NCBI GenBank assembly: GCA_937872465.1 | Contig: CALMSR010000024.1 | Span: forward strand, 1 to 64,000 | Direction: 5' to 3' | Length of the DNA stretch: 64,000 nt | Source of the DNA: an uncultured Paracoccaceae bacterium | GTDB lineage: Bacteria > Pseudomonadota > Alphaproteobacteria > Rhodobacterales > Rhodobacteraceae | Part shown: piece by piece, positions 42,304-49,186 of the stretch | How the letters are laid out: every line of letters starts with the position of its first letter | How positions within the stretch are numbered: position 1 is the stretch's first letter | Program-made: the position numbers and the translations under genes | Notes under the pieces: generated by a model | Database searches by the model: none | Seen by the model: only the letters and a program-made list of their open reading frames with translations | Told to the model about the DNA's origin: nothing

Positions 42304-42714
42304 ATGCCAATCAGCAGCACGTCCGCGTGCGCCGCTTCAAGCGCCCCGGAAATCATTCTGGAGCTCACGCAGGCCGACCGTCTCGAAGCGGCGGCAGAGG
42401 GGGCAATGCGTCGCTTCCCCGCCATGGCGGCTCGACTGCTCGACGAGATCGCGCGGGCACAATTGGTCCCATTGGCGGACCTGCCTCCGGATGTCGTTGG
42501 TCTCGGCAGGGAGGTCACCTATCGTGACGACGTCGCTGGCCGGAAGGAAACAGTAGTTCTGGTGATGCCACGGGAAGCGGATATCGCCCAAGGTCGCGCC
42601 TCGGTGCTTACGCCGATCGGGGTTGCCTTGATCGGCCTACGGGTTGGCGCTTCCTTCACGTGGGAGACTCGCGACGGCGAATCCCGTCAGCTGACCGTGA
42701 CTCGGGTGGAGTAG
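42304..42714 (+). CDS. Rnk/GreA-family protein
   Basis: A 136-residue standalone Rnk-type protein, close to the one at 20550: helical start LTQADRLEAAAEGAMRRFPA with RLLDEIARAQLVPLADLPPD, then the GreA C-terminal domain VGLGREVTYRDDVAG, ADIAQGRASVLTPIGVALIG and SFTWETRDGESRQLTVTRVE. AGGAGG precedes the ATG by 6 bases. It is 34 bases before the TauE permease and downstream of leader copy 3. It has no DUF1127 part. Confidence 0.88.
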   Translation: MPISSTSACAASSAPEIILELTQADRLEAAAEGAMRRFPAMAARLLDEIARAQLVPLADLPPDVVGLGREVTYRDDVAGRKETVVLVMPREADIAQGRASVLTPIGVALIGLRVGASFTWETRDGESRQLTVTRVE

Positions 42715-42748
42715 TCTTCGCCCCTGCGGTCACTTGAAGGATCTCGAA

Positions 42749-43498
42749 ATGCCAGACACGGCGTGGCTTGTCGTTGCCGCCTTGGGTGCAGGTATCCTCA
42801 ACACCCTGGCGGGGGGCGGAACGTTCCTGACGTTTCCGGCGCTGGTCTTCACGGGCGTTCCGCCGGTGGCGGCAAATGCTACGAGCGCGGTCGCGGTCTT
42901 TCCCGGGTATCTCGGAGGCGCGCTCGGCTTCAAACGGGAGTTGCAGACGTTCGATCGGCAAAGCCTCCGGCGACTGGTCGGAATCACAGTCGCCGGCGGC
43001 TTGGCCGGATCGATCCTGCTGCTCATCTCTTCCAACGAGGCCTTCTCGATCGTGGTGCCATTCCTGCTGCTCGCAGCAACGCTGGCTTTCCTTCTCGGCG
43101 ACCGCATCCGAGCCTGGGCGGCGATGCACAGTCGTGCCATCACGCCGTTCGGCTCCGCGGGTCTGTTCGCGACCAGCATCTACGGCGGATACTTCAATGG
43201 TGGGCTCGGGATCGTCTTGCTGGCGTTGTTCGCGCTCTGGGGTATGACGAACATCCACACGATGAACGGTCTCAAGAACGGGTTGTCCTTCGCATTGTCG
43301 GCTATTTCTGTCGTGACGTTTGCTGCCGCTGGGATCGTCGCCTGGCCACAGGCTACCATCATGATGGCTGCCGCTACGGTGGGCGGCTATTTCGGCGCTC
43401 CGATCGCGCGAGCGCTGCCGAAAGGGGTGGTCCAGGGGATTGTCGCCGTAGTCGGGTTCGCGATGAGCCTGATCTTCTTCCTGCGGCTTGTGATATGA
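42749..43498 (+). CDS. TauE/SafE-family sulfite/anion exporter
   Basis: A 249-residue permease with about eight hydrophobic segments. The first repeat starts GAGILNTLAGGGTFLTFPAL and FTGVPPVAANATSAVAVFPG; the second has STIYGGYFNGGLGIVLLALF-like sequence (SIYGGYFNGGLGIVLLALFA) and MNGLKNGLSFALSAIS. These are the paired TauE motifs. The family exports sulfite, sulfoacetate and other organosulfur anions. GAAGG lies 8 bases before the ATG at 42749. Its last 88 bases are the start of repeat unit B. A relic of the same C-terminus stands at 30439. Confidence 0.9.
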   Translation: MPDTAWLVVAALGAGILNTLAGGGTFLTFPALVFTGVPPVAANATSAVAVFPGYLGGALGFKRELQTFDRQSLRRLVGITVAGGLAGSILLLISSNEAFSIVVPFLLLAATLAFLLGDRIRAWAAMHSRAITPFGSAGLFATSIYGGYFNGGLGIVLLALFALWGMTNIHTMNGLKNGLSFALSAISVVTFAAAGIVAWPQATIMMAAATVGGYFGAPIARALPKGVVQGIVAVVGFAMSLIFFLRLVI

Positions 43499-43689
43499 GC
43501 CCCGGCGCCGGGCCTGGCCTACCTGATCTTTCCTGGCCTCAGCGTTGTGCTTTGACAGAAAAGACGCTCGCCGGTGCCAAATGAGCAACAAAATATCGAC
43601 AATCTCGAAGAACTCCACAAAAGCTTGAAAATATTCGGAGCCGAAGCTATCTCTCCAATTATGTCGCACTGTGGACGTCATATGTGGAT

Positions 43690-43775
43690 CCCGCGGCTCG
43701 CGGGCCCGCTCCTGAACCGCTCGCTTCCCCGAGCGGGATAGAGCGTTTGTGCTCATCCCCGTTCGGGGCTCCTCC
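43690..43775 (+). ncRNA. Conserved multi-hairpin leader, copy 4
   Basis: Hairpin 0 (CCGCG 43691-43695 with CGCGG 43699-43703), TCCTGAA, hairpin 1 (CCGCTCG 43717-43723 with CGAGCGG 43730-43736, loop CTTCCC), hairpin 2 (GAGC 43741-43744 with GCTC 43751-43754), hairpin 3 (CCCC 43757-43760 with GGGG 43765-43768, loop GTTC) and CTCCTCC at 43769-43775. In hairpin 2 the G-C pair of copy 2 is an A-T pair here, a compensating change. GGGAGG just before the downstream start is complementary to CTCCTCC. Confidence 0.65.
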
Positions 43776-43827
43776 ACCTTCAACGTCAAATAGAACGGAC
43801 GACGCAACCGTCGCCCGGGAGGATGTC

Positions 43828-44586
43828 ATGCGCACTTTTGACAACGTCACTTCTCAGATCCACGTATCACGTCCACTCATGCTCGATGCAGGCCATCTGC
43901 CACGGCTGAACATGCTTGCGTCCGACCAGCTTCACGGTGCGGCTCGACTCGCCAGCTTCCTGCGCAGGGAAGGGACACGGTTGGTGGTCGTACCGTCACA
44001 CGAGTTGCCCGACGACGTGGTCAGCATCGGCTCCGACGTGACTTATCGGGACGAGTCCACTTGCCACATTTACTCAGTGACGCTGGTAATGCCGGAGGAC
44101 GCCGACATGGGCGAGCGTCGCGTCTCGGTGCTCACGCCGGTCGGTACGGCGCTGATCGGACGGGCGGCAGGAGCGGTCGTCGACTGCGAGTTCCCGGCAG
44201 GTACTAATCGGTGCCTGAGTATTCTGCGTGTTGCCAGGCATGTGCCTGAGCAGCACGACGTCGCGATCTCTCCGCACGAGCCCAGCGGTCGGATGATGGA
44301 AGCGGCACGCGTTATTGGGGATTTTCTGCCCCGCTGCACAGCCTTAGGTAGAACGACCTTCATCCGTCGTGCCGTCGCCGCGGCTTTGCGTCGCCATCAT
44401 CGTCGCAAAGCTATCGCACAGTTCGAAAGCATGAGCGATCATTTGCTTGATGACATCGGGTTAGCGCGTGGCGACATCCCGCGGGTAGTTGACGCGATGA
44501 TCGATGGCGAACCCCGCGGCACCTTGGCGCCAACGCCGCTCCAATCGTTCAAGGCACCTCGAGATCAGCTGCGGCGAGCTGCTTGA
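43828..44586 (+). CDS. GreA/Rnk-DUF1127 fusion protein, copy B
   Basis: A 252-residue paralog of the protein at 30867. Rnk/GreA part: LNMLASDQLHGAARLASFLR, DDVVSIGSDVTYRDEST, ADMGERRVSVLTPVGTALIG and CLSILRVARH. DUF1127 part: RRAVAAALRRHHRRKAIAQF then MSDHLLDDIGLARGDIP. The linker between them differs most between copies, while both domains and the C-terminal tail (PTPLQSF...DQLRRAA) are kept. GGGAGGATG lies 5 bases before the ATG. Position and spacing to the leader and to the following SAADF gene mirror copy A. Confidence 0.85.
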   Translation: MRTFDNVTSQIHVSRPLMLDAGHLPRLNMLASDQLHGAARLASFLRREGTRLVVVPSHELPDDVVSIGSDVTYRDESTCHIYSVTLVMPEDADMGERRVSVLTPVGTALIGRAAGAVVDCEFPAGTNRCLSILRVARHVPEQHDVAISPHEPSGRMMEAARVIGDFLPRCTALGRTTFIRRAVAAALRRHHRRKAIAQFESMSDHLLDDIGLARGDIPRVVDAMIDGEPRGTLAPTPLQSFKAPRDQLRRAA

Positions 44587-44700
44587 GGGCTTGTTTAAGC
44601 TGGGCTCCCGCCATCGCCGCCGATGGTGGGGTCCATCCCGAAATCCCCGTCTCGGCCTCGTTCCGGCGTATAGGGGCGGACCTTCATGAGGAGGCGAAGA

Positions 44701-45039
44701 GTGCTTTCAGCAGCAGACTTTCCGGACATCTTTCCTTGGATGGCCGAACGATCCGAACAGGTGCGGGGGCCTTCAACAGCACAATCCATGGCGAACTGCA
44801 TCGCGAGGTGGGAGGACGACGGCGGGCGAACCTTGCGTTCGTACGATGTGAGACCGCCAGCCAATAGACCGGCACTTCCGCCGCACGTAGCAACAGGTCC
44901 GTGGATCTTGCCACTCGCGGCTTGTGCGATACCTGCACTCGCCATTGCCCACTATGGCAATCTTAGCCGCATTTTGCTTCGCGCAATTGAGATGAGGGCA
45001 CAGTGGCAACGCCATCATTTGCCCGTTGCCTTCGATTGA
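44701..45039 (+). CDS. Small protein, SAADF family copy B
   Basis: A 112-residue protein with a GTG start placed exactly where copy A has ATG, preceded by GAGGAGGCG. It reads VLSAADFPDIFPWMAERSEQ, MANCIARWEDDGGRTLRSYD and a hydrophobic stretch WILPLAACAIPALAIA. Compared with copy A the C-terminus is extended by a frame change after that stretch (HYGNLSRILLRAIEMRAQW). Function unknown; one membrane pass is likely. Confidence 0.72.
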   Translation: MLSAADFPDIFPWMAERSEQVRGPSTAQSMANCIARWEDDGGRTLRSYDVRPPANRPALPPHVATGPWILPLAACAIPALAIAHYGNLSRILLRAIEMRAQWQRHHLPVAFD

Positions 45040-45124
45040 TCGTCGGCGACGATGCTCGTCAGAGATCAATGTTTTGCTTCGGAAGGAGGAGCGCGGCCGC
45101 CACTGCGTCCGCGCTCCATCGCTA

Positions 45125-45318
45125 TCACCTGACGACGTTGAAATCCGGTCCGTAGGGGTAGCCGGTGATGTTCTCGTTCCCGTTCTCCTCGATGATCAGG
45201 ATGTCGTGCTCGCGATAGCCACCGGCGCCCGGGCGACCCTCCGGTATCGTCAACATCGGCTCCATCGAGATCACCATGCCGGGTTCCAGCACGGTGTCGA
45301 TGTCCTCGCGGAGCTCCA
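45125..45318 (-). pseudogene. C-terminal fragment of an M24-family metallopeptidase (creatinase/prolidase type)
   Basis: The last 64 residues of a pita-bread-fold peptidase: DTVLEPGMVISMEPMLTIPE with the metal-binding Glu, GAGGYREHDILIIEENGNEN with the second Glu region, and the natural end NITGYPYGPDFNVV. The N-terminal four fifths are missing; at about 45318 it joins a recombinase fragment on the other strand. Related enzymes (creatinase, ectoine or betaine hydrolases) act on small methylated amines, which fits the neighbouring catabolic cluster, but no activity can remain. Confidence 0.85.
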
Positions 45319-45772
45319 GACCCCGGCGCTGTTGAAAGGGTTGATCTTCGGACCGACCGGTGCGGCGATGTCGCCCACGCACACCCGCAAGGGCAACCGG
45401 CTTTACCGCTACTACGTGAGCCAGGACGTGCTGCAGCACGGGCGCGATGCTTGCCCGATTGGGCGTGTCCCAGCAGCGGAGATCGAAGCGGCGGTCGTGA
45501 ATCAGCTGCGCCGCGTATTCCTGCAGCCGGAGATCGTCATTGGCACGTGGCGCGCGGCGCGGGAGGAGCAGAACGACGTGACCGAGGAGGAGGCGCGGGA
45601 AGCACTCAGGCAGCTCGACCCGATTTGGGAGGAGCTGTTCCCCGTCGAGCAGACGCGGATCGTACAGCTCCTGGTCGAGCGGGTGGACGTGCATGAAGAG
45701 GGCGTCGACGTCCGGTTCCGCATGAACGGCATCGGTGCGCTAGCCCGGGAAACCGCGAGGAGGGCCGCATGA
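45319..45772 (+). pseudogene. C-terminal part of a large serine recombinase
   Basis: About 150 residues of the zinc-ribbon and C-terminal region of a resolvase/invertase-type site-specific recombinase: PALLKGLIFGPTGAAMSPTH, NRLYRYYVSQDVLQHG, DACPIGRVPAAEIEAAVVNQ and LLVERVDVHEEGVDVRF. The catalytic serine domain is gone. Its stop overlaps the next gene (ATGA), so the original recombinase gene pair order is kept. Such recombinases move phages and genomic islands, so this may be a trace of how foreign DNA entered. Confidence 0.85.
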
Positions 45773-46143
45773 CTGACGACGATCGCACGCTAACGGTGCG
45801 CATCCCGCTGGTGTTCAAGAAGCACGGCGGACGGAAGACAGTGATCTCGCCGGACGGTCACGTCTGGCAGCCGTTGGAGCCGCTTGTCGACCGCGCTCTG
45901 GTTAGGGCGCTGGCCAGGGGGTTTCGCTGGCAGAAATTACTCGACGATGGAGTGCACGCGACCCTCAATGACCTGGCGAAGGCCGAGCATGTGAGCCAGT
46001 CCTACGTGAGCAAGGTGCTGCGGCTTACTTTGCTGGCGCCGAGCAGTGTCGAGGCGATCCTCGATGGTCGGCAACCGTCCGCCCTGAAGCTTGATGATCT
46101 TCTGGAGGGGTTTCCGGCGGAGTGGAGCCAGCAGAGCCAATAG
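45769..46143 (+). CDS. Conserved protein that accompanies large serine recombinases, HTH-like
   Basis: A 124-residue protein: LTVRIPLVFKKHGGRKTVIS at the start, LVRALARGFRWQKLLDDG, then a helix-turn-helix-like TLNDLAKAEHVSQSYVSKVL and LRLTLLAPSSVEAILDGRQP. Proteins of this kind are routinely encoded just behind large serine recombinases in alphaproteobacteria and may help recognise the recombination site. Start overlaps the recombinase stop. It looks intact even though its partner is truncated. Confidence 0.75.
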   Translation: MTDDDRTLTVRIPLVFKKHGGRKTVISPDGHVWQPLEPLVDRALVRALARGFRWQKLLDDGVHATLNDLAKAEHVSQSYVSKVLRLTLLAPSSVEAILDGRQPSALKLDDLLEGFPAEWSQQSQ

Positions 46144-46250
46144 TTGGTAGGGATGTCTCATATCACGCGATGATGAGAGGGAAACCAGGCGCGTCGCAAG
46201 GCACCCAACTGGTCGCCAATGCGGATGCGAAACTCGCTCGGCGGCGCAGC

Positions 46251-47327
46251 TCAAGCGCTGAAGTCGTCTCTGACTGGGCTCTGACTCGATCCGGCATCTT
46301 GAGCCAATAGTGCGTCCAGCTTCGCAATCTCGGCTTCAGCCAGCCAGATACCTTCGGACTGACACCGTGCACGTGCCGCGAAGCGGCGCTGTGACGGCAG
46401 GCGGGCGCCCTGTCCGACAATTGCATCGAAGAGGATTTCGGCGCGAGCGAAAGGGTCGCCAGACCGCCCCCCGACGAAGACCTCGGGAGCGAACGCGATC
46501 AGGAGTTCACCATGGACCGGGGCGAGCGTCGTGGTGCCGATCCGGTCGAGGCAGTCGCGGCTGGTGAGATCGCCGATCAGCACGGCACCGAGGAGCTCGA
46601 TCATCGTGCCCATGGCCGAGCCCTTGTGCCCGCCGAATGGGAGCATCGCGCCGGCAAGCGCCCTCTCGGGGTCGGTCGTGGGGCGACCCTCGGAGTCGAG
46701 CGCCCAGCCTTCGGGGAGCGGCTCGCCAGCGCGGCGGTGGAGCTCGATCTCGCCACGGGCGGCCGCCGAGGTGGCGAAGTCGAAGACATAGGGGTCGCGT
46801 CCGGGGCGCGGCCAGCCGAAGGCGAATGGATTGGTGCCGAGAAGCGGCATGGTGCCGCCGGCCGGTGCAACCGTGGCGTAGCTTGGACACAATGCGATTG
46901 CTGCGAGCTCGCGCTCGGTCAGCATCTCGACCTCGGGCCAGAGTGCCGAGAGGTGGGCGCAGTCGTTGACGACCAGGGCGGCGATGCCGACCGAGCGGGC
47001 GCGTTCGGCGAGAAACGGGATCCCGAGCTCGAGCGCAGCAGGAGCGAAGCCGAAGCCCGCGTTGACCCGCACAACGGCGTAGCCGTCGTCGGGCAGCAGC
47101 ACCGGTTCGACGTGCGGGTCGACGGTGCCGGCGCGCGCCGAGGCGAGCATGCCATCGAGCCGATAGAGGCCGTGCGACTTGCAGCCGTCGCGTTCGCCGG
47201 CCGCTACCACGCGCGCGAGCGCCGCCGCCTGAACCGCGCCAAAACCTGCGGAGACGAGGATCTCGCAAACCCGCTCTTCGAGCGCCGCCATGGAGATTGT
47301 CGCTCCGTCTGTATTGTTCTCGGCCAT
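46251..47327 (-). CDS. Malate/L-lactate dehydrogenase-family reductase (probable cyclic imine reductase)
   Basis: A 358-residue NAD(P)H enzyme of the MDH/LDH-2 (YbiC/DpkA) superfamily: RVVAAGERDGCKSHGLYRLD, VRVNAGFGFAPAALELGIPF, VNDCAHLSALWPEVE, GTNPFAFGWPRP, and GGHKGSAMGTMIELLGAVL. One branch of this family reduces delta-1-pyrroline-2-carboxylate or piperideine-2-carboxylate to L-proline or pipecolate. The start codon touches the stop of the upstream proline-racemase-fold gene (TGATG). That neighbour would produce exactly such an imine from trans-3-hydroxy-L-proline, so I favour pyrroline-2-carboxylate reductase; malate or lactate dehydrogenase is less likely. Confidence 0.85.
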   Translation of the reverse strand: MAENNTDGATISMAALEERVCEILVSAGFGAVQAAALARVVAAGERDGCKSHGLYRLDGMLASARAGTVDPHVEPVLLPDDGYAVVRVNAGFGFAPAALELGIPFLAERARSVGIAALVVNDCAHLSALWPEVEMLTERELAAIALCPSYATVAPAGGTMPLLGTNPFAFGWPRPGRDPYVFDFATSAAARGEIELHRRAGEPLPEGWALDSEGRPTTDPERALAGAMLPFGGHKGSAMGTMIELLGAVLIGDLTSRDCLDRIGTTTLAPVHGELLIAFAPEVFVGGRSGDPFARAEILFDAIVGQGARLPSQRRFAARARCQSEGIWLAEAEIAKLDALLAQDAGSSQSPVRDDFSA

Positions 47328-48355
47328 CAGCGTGCTCCCCAGGTGTCGGTCAGGCGGTAGCCGCCGGGCCAGGGATCGGACGGGTCGAGCAGGTGCTGGT
47401 GGATGCCGGTGATCCAGCCCCGGCCGGAGATCTCGGGCAGAACCGCATCGGTGTCGCCGACCTTCGCCGTCCCGAGGATGCGGCCCGTAAAGGTTGAGCC
47501 GATCAGCGACACGGCGGTCAGCCGGTCGTCGAGCCCCATCTCGCCGCGGGCGTGCAGCACCGCCATCCGCGCCGAAAGGGCGGTGCCGGTCGGGGAGCGG
47601 TCGACCTTGCCCGGCTGGATTGCCACCGCCGCCCCGGCGCGGAGGCCCGCGGGTGTGCGGGTGACCGGGCCGGCGAAGAGGCAAAAGGAGATGTGCTTCC
47701 AGTCCGGGTTCGTCGGGTGCGTGAAGCGGAGGATTGCGTTGGCGGCGTTCGTGATCCTGACTCCGAGCCGGGCGATGTCGTGCGCCTCGTCTGCGTTCAG
47801 GGCGAAGCCAAGGGCGGCCGCGTCAACGATGACGAAGCTATCGCCGCCATAGGCGGTGTCGACGGTCAGCGTACCGAGCCCTTCAACTTCGAGCGGCACC
47901 CCGAGGCGATCGGCGAAGCTCGGCAGGTTCTGGACGAAGATGCGCTCGGCCTTGCCGTCCCGGCATTCGGCGCGAACCCGGACGATGCCGCCGGGCGCTT
48001 CCAGCGTTATGTGCGTCTCGGGCTCCGTCATCGGCAGGATGCCGGCGTCGAGCAGCACGGTCGAGACGCAAATCGAGTTCGAGCCCGACATCGGCGGCGT
48101 GTCCTCGGGCTCCATGATGATGAAGGCCGCATCCGCCTCCGGGTGCTTCGGCGGCACGAGCAGGTTGACGTGGCGGAAGACGCCGCCACGCGGTTCGTTC
48201 AGCACGAAGTTCCGCAGGGTCTCATCCTCGGCGATCCAGCGGCGCTGTTCCCAGAGAGTGACGCCGGGAGGCGGGGTGACGCCACCGACGATGACGTCGC
48301 CGACCTCGCCCTCGGCGTGGGCCGAGATCACATGGATGGTCTTGCTGCTGCGCAT
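47327..48355 (-). CDS. Proline racemase-superfamily protein (probable trans-3-hydroxy-L-proline dehydratase)
   Basis: A 342-residue proline racemase-fold enzyme. Fold marks are [40 protein letters not shown] and GSTFTGRI. The first active-site position, a Cys in MCGHG of racemases, is Ser90 in MSGSNS; the second, a Cys in DRSPCGTG, is Thr256 in DRSPTGT. Enzymes with Thr at the second position dehydrate trans-3-hydroxy-L-proline rather than racemise. Losing both cysteines excludes classical racemase or epimerase chemistry. The next gene would reduce the imine product. Start at 48355 fits the family. Confidence 0.85.
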   Translation of the reverse strand: MRSSKTIHVISAHAEGEVGDVIVGGVTPPPGVTLWEQRRWIAEDETLRNFVLNEPRGGVFRHVNLLVPPKHPEADAAFIIMEPEDTPPMSGSNSICVSTVLLDAGILPMTEPETHITLEAPGGIVRVRAECRDGKAERIFVQNLPSFADRLGVPLEVEGLGTLTVDTAYGGDSFVIVDAAALGFALNADEAHDIARLGVRITNAANAILRFTHPTNPDWKHISFCLFAGPVTRTPAGLRAGAAVAIQPGKVDRSPTGTALSARMAVLHARGEMGLDDRLTAVSLIGSTFTGRILGTAKVGDTDAVLPEISGRGWITGIHQHLLDPSDPWPGGYRLTDTWGAR

Positions 48356-48398
48356 CGGGTGGTTTCTCCGGGAACCGGGGTGCGGCGCTGCTGCGTAG

Positions 48399-49040
48399 TC
48401 AGGGGGTCGCGGGGGATGGCACGAAGCCTCGCCTGGCGAAGAACCGGTCCAACTCGCGCTGCTTCGGCTTGCGACCGGTGAAGATCGTGACGTAGCCCGC
48501 GACGCGGGCCATGCGCTCGGCGGTGCTCTCGTCGGTCTGCATCGAGATGTAGCCGATCTGCACGAGGTAGACGGTGCGGGCCGCGACGTCCGCGGCCTCG
48601 GGGCCCTGGCCGAAGCGCACGAGCATCCGGGTCAGCGCTTCCAGGCGGGTCCGGTCGGCGGCGCGCACTCCAGCGAGGACCTCCGGCGATTGCAGCGCCC
48701 AGCTGCGCACGGCGAACTCGAACTGGGAGTCGAAGAGGTCGTTGTCGTGCCAGCAGTCAAAAACGTTAAGCATCGCCTCGGCGATCGATTCGGCGTAGGC
48801 CTCCGTCTGCCGCACGATGCTGCCCGTGTTCTTGTCGCGCCAGCGGGCCACCAGCGCCTGCAAGAGCTCCTCGCGGTCCTTGAAGAACCAGTAGAAGCTG
48901 GTCCGCGAGAGCTTCAGCCGCTTGGCGAGAGGTTGAACCTTCACCGCGTCGACCCCGCCATCGATCAGCGCCTGGTAGGCGGCGTCGAGCCAGAGCTCCG
49001 GGGAGCCGCGCCAGCCGCTGTCGGGGAGAGCCTGTTCCAT
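48399..49040 (-). CDS. TetR-family transcriptional regulator
   Basis: A 213-residue TetR regulator: [40 protein letters not shown] and [14 protein letters not shown] form the N-terminal DNA-binding domain. The rest is helical ligand-binding sequence with [17 protein letters not shown]. It is divergent from the flavoenzyme gene at 49187 and upstream of the hydroxyproline genes on its own strand, so it likely controls both directions through the 146-base gap. Confidence 0.9.
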   Translation of the reverse strand: MEQALPDSGWRGSPELWLDAAYQALIDGGVDAVKVQPLAKRLKLSRTSFYWFFKDREELLQALVARWRDKNTGSIVRQTEAYAESIAEAMLNVFDCWHDNDLFDSQFEFAVRSWALQSPEVLAGVRAADRTRLEALTRMLVRFGQGPEAADVAARTVYLVQIGYISMQTDESTAERMARVAGYVTIFTGRKPKQRELDRFFARRGFVPSPATP

Positions 49041-49123
49041 GTCGGGACGCTAGCCGATCCTCCACGTCGTGACAACGATAATGTTCATGAATGTCTGCCA
49101 GAACTACATATGCGTTCTCGATC

Positions 49124-49152
49124 TTGACGGTACTGGACATTTCCCGTATCAG
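49124..49152 (+). promoter_or_regulatory. Probable sigma-70 promoter of the demethylase-like gene
   Basis: TTGACG (49124-49129), a 17-base spacer and TATCAG (49147-49152) lie 35 bases before the ATG at 49187. The region 49075-49150 also contains AATGTTCATGAATGT and other partly symmetric AT-rich sequence where the divergent TetR protein could bind. This is the best promoter match I see in the window. Confidence 0.5.
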
Positions 49153-49186
49153 TCCGTGCATCGCACAGCCAGACGGGGAATCGGGG

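Larger units (their letters stand above)
43411..45036 (+). repeat. Repeat unit B of a duplicated module of about 1.6 kb
   Basis: Matches 30439-32072 throughout: permease C-terminus, spacer with TCTCTCCA and the hairpin leader, a fusion gene of the same 252 codons, and a SAADF gene with a longer C-terminus. In this copy the permease is complete, so unit B is the better preserved version and unit A probably derives from a similar arrangement that lost its left end. Confidence 0.85.

Noticed and set aside
46251..47327. Housekeeping malate dehydrogenase
   Set aside because: The protein belongs to the MDH/LDH-2 superfamily, not to the TCA-cycle type, and its overlap with a proline racemase-fold gene points to imine reduction.
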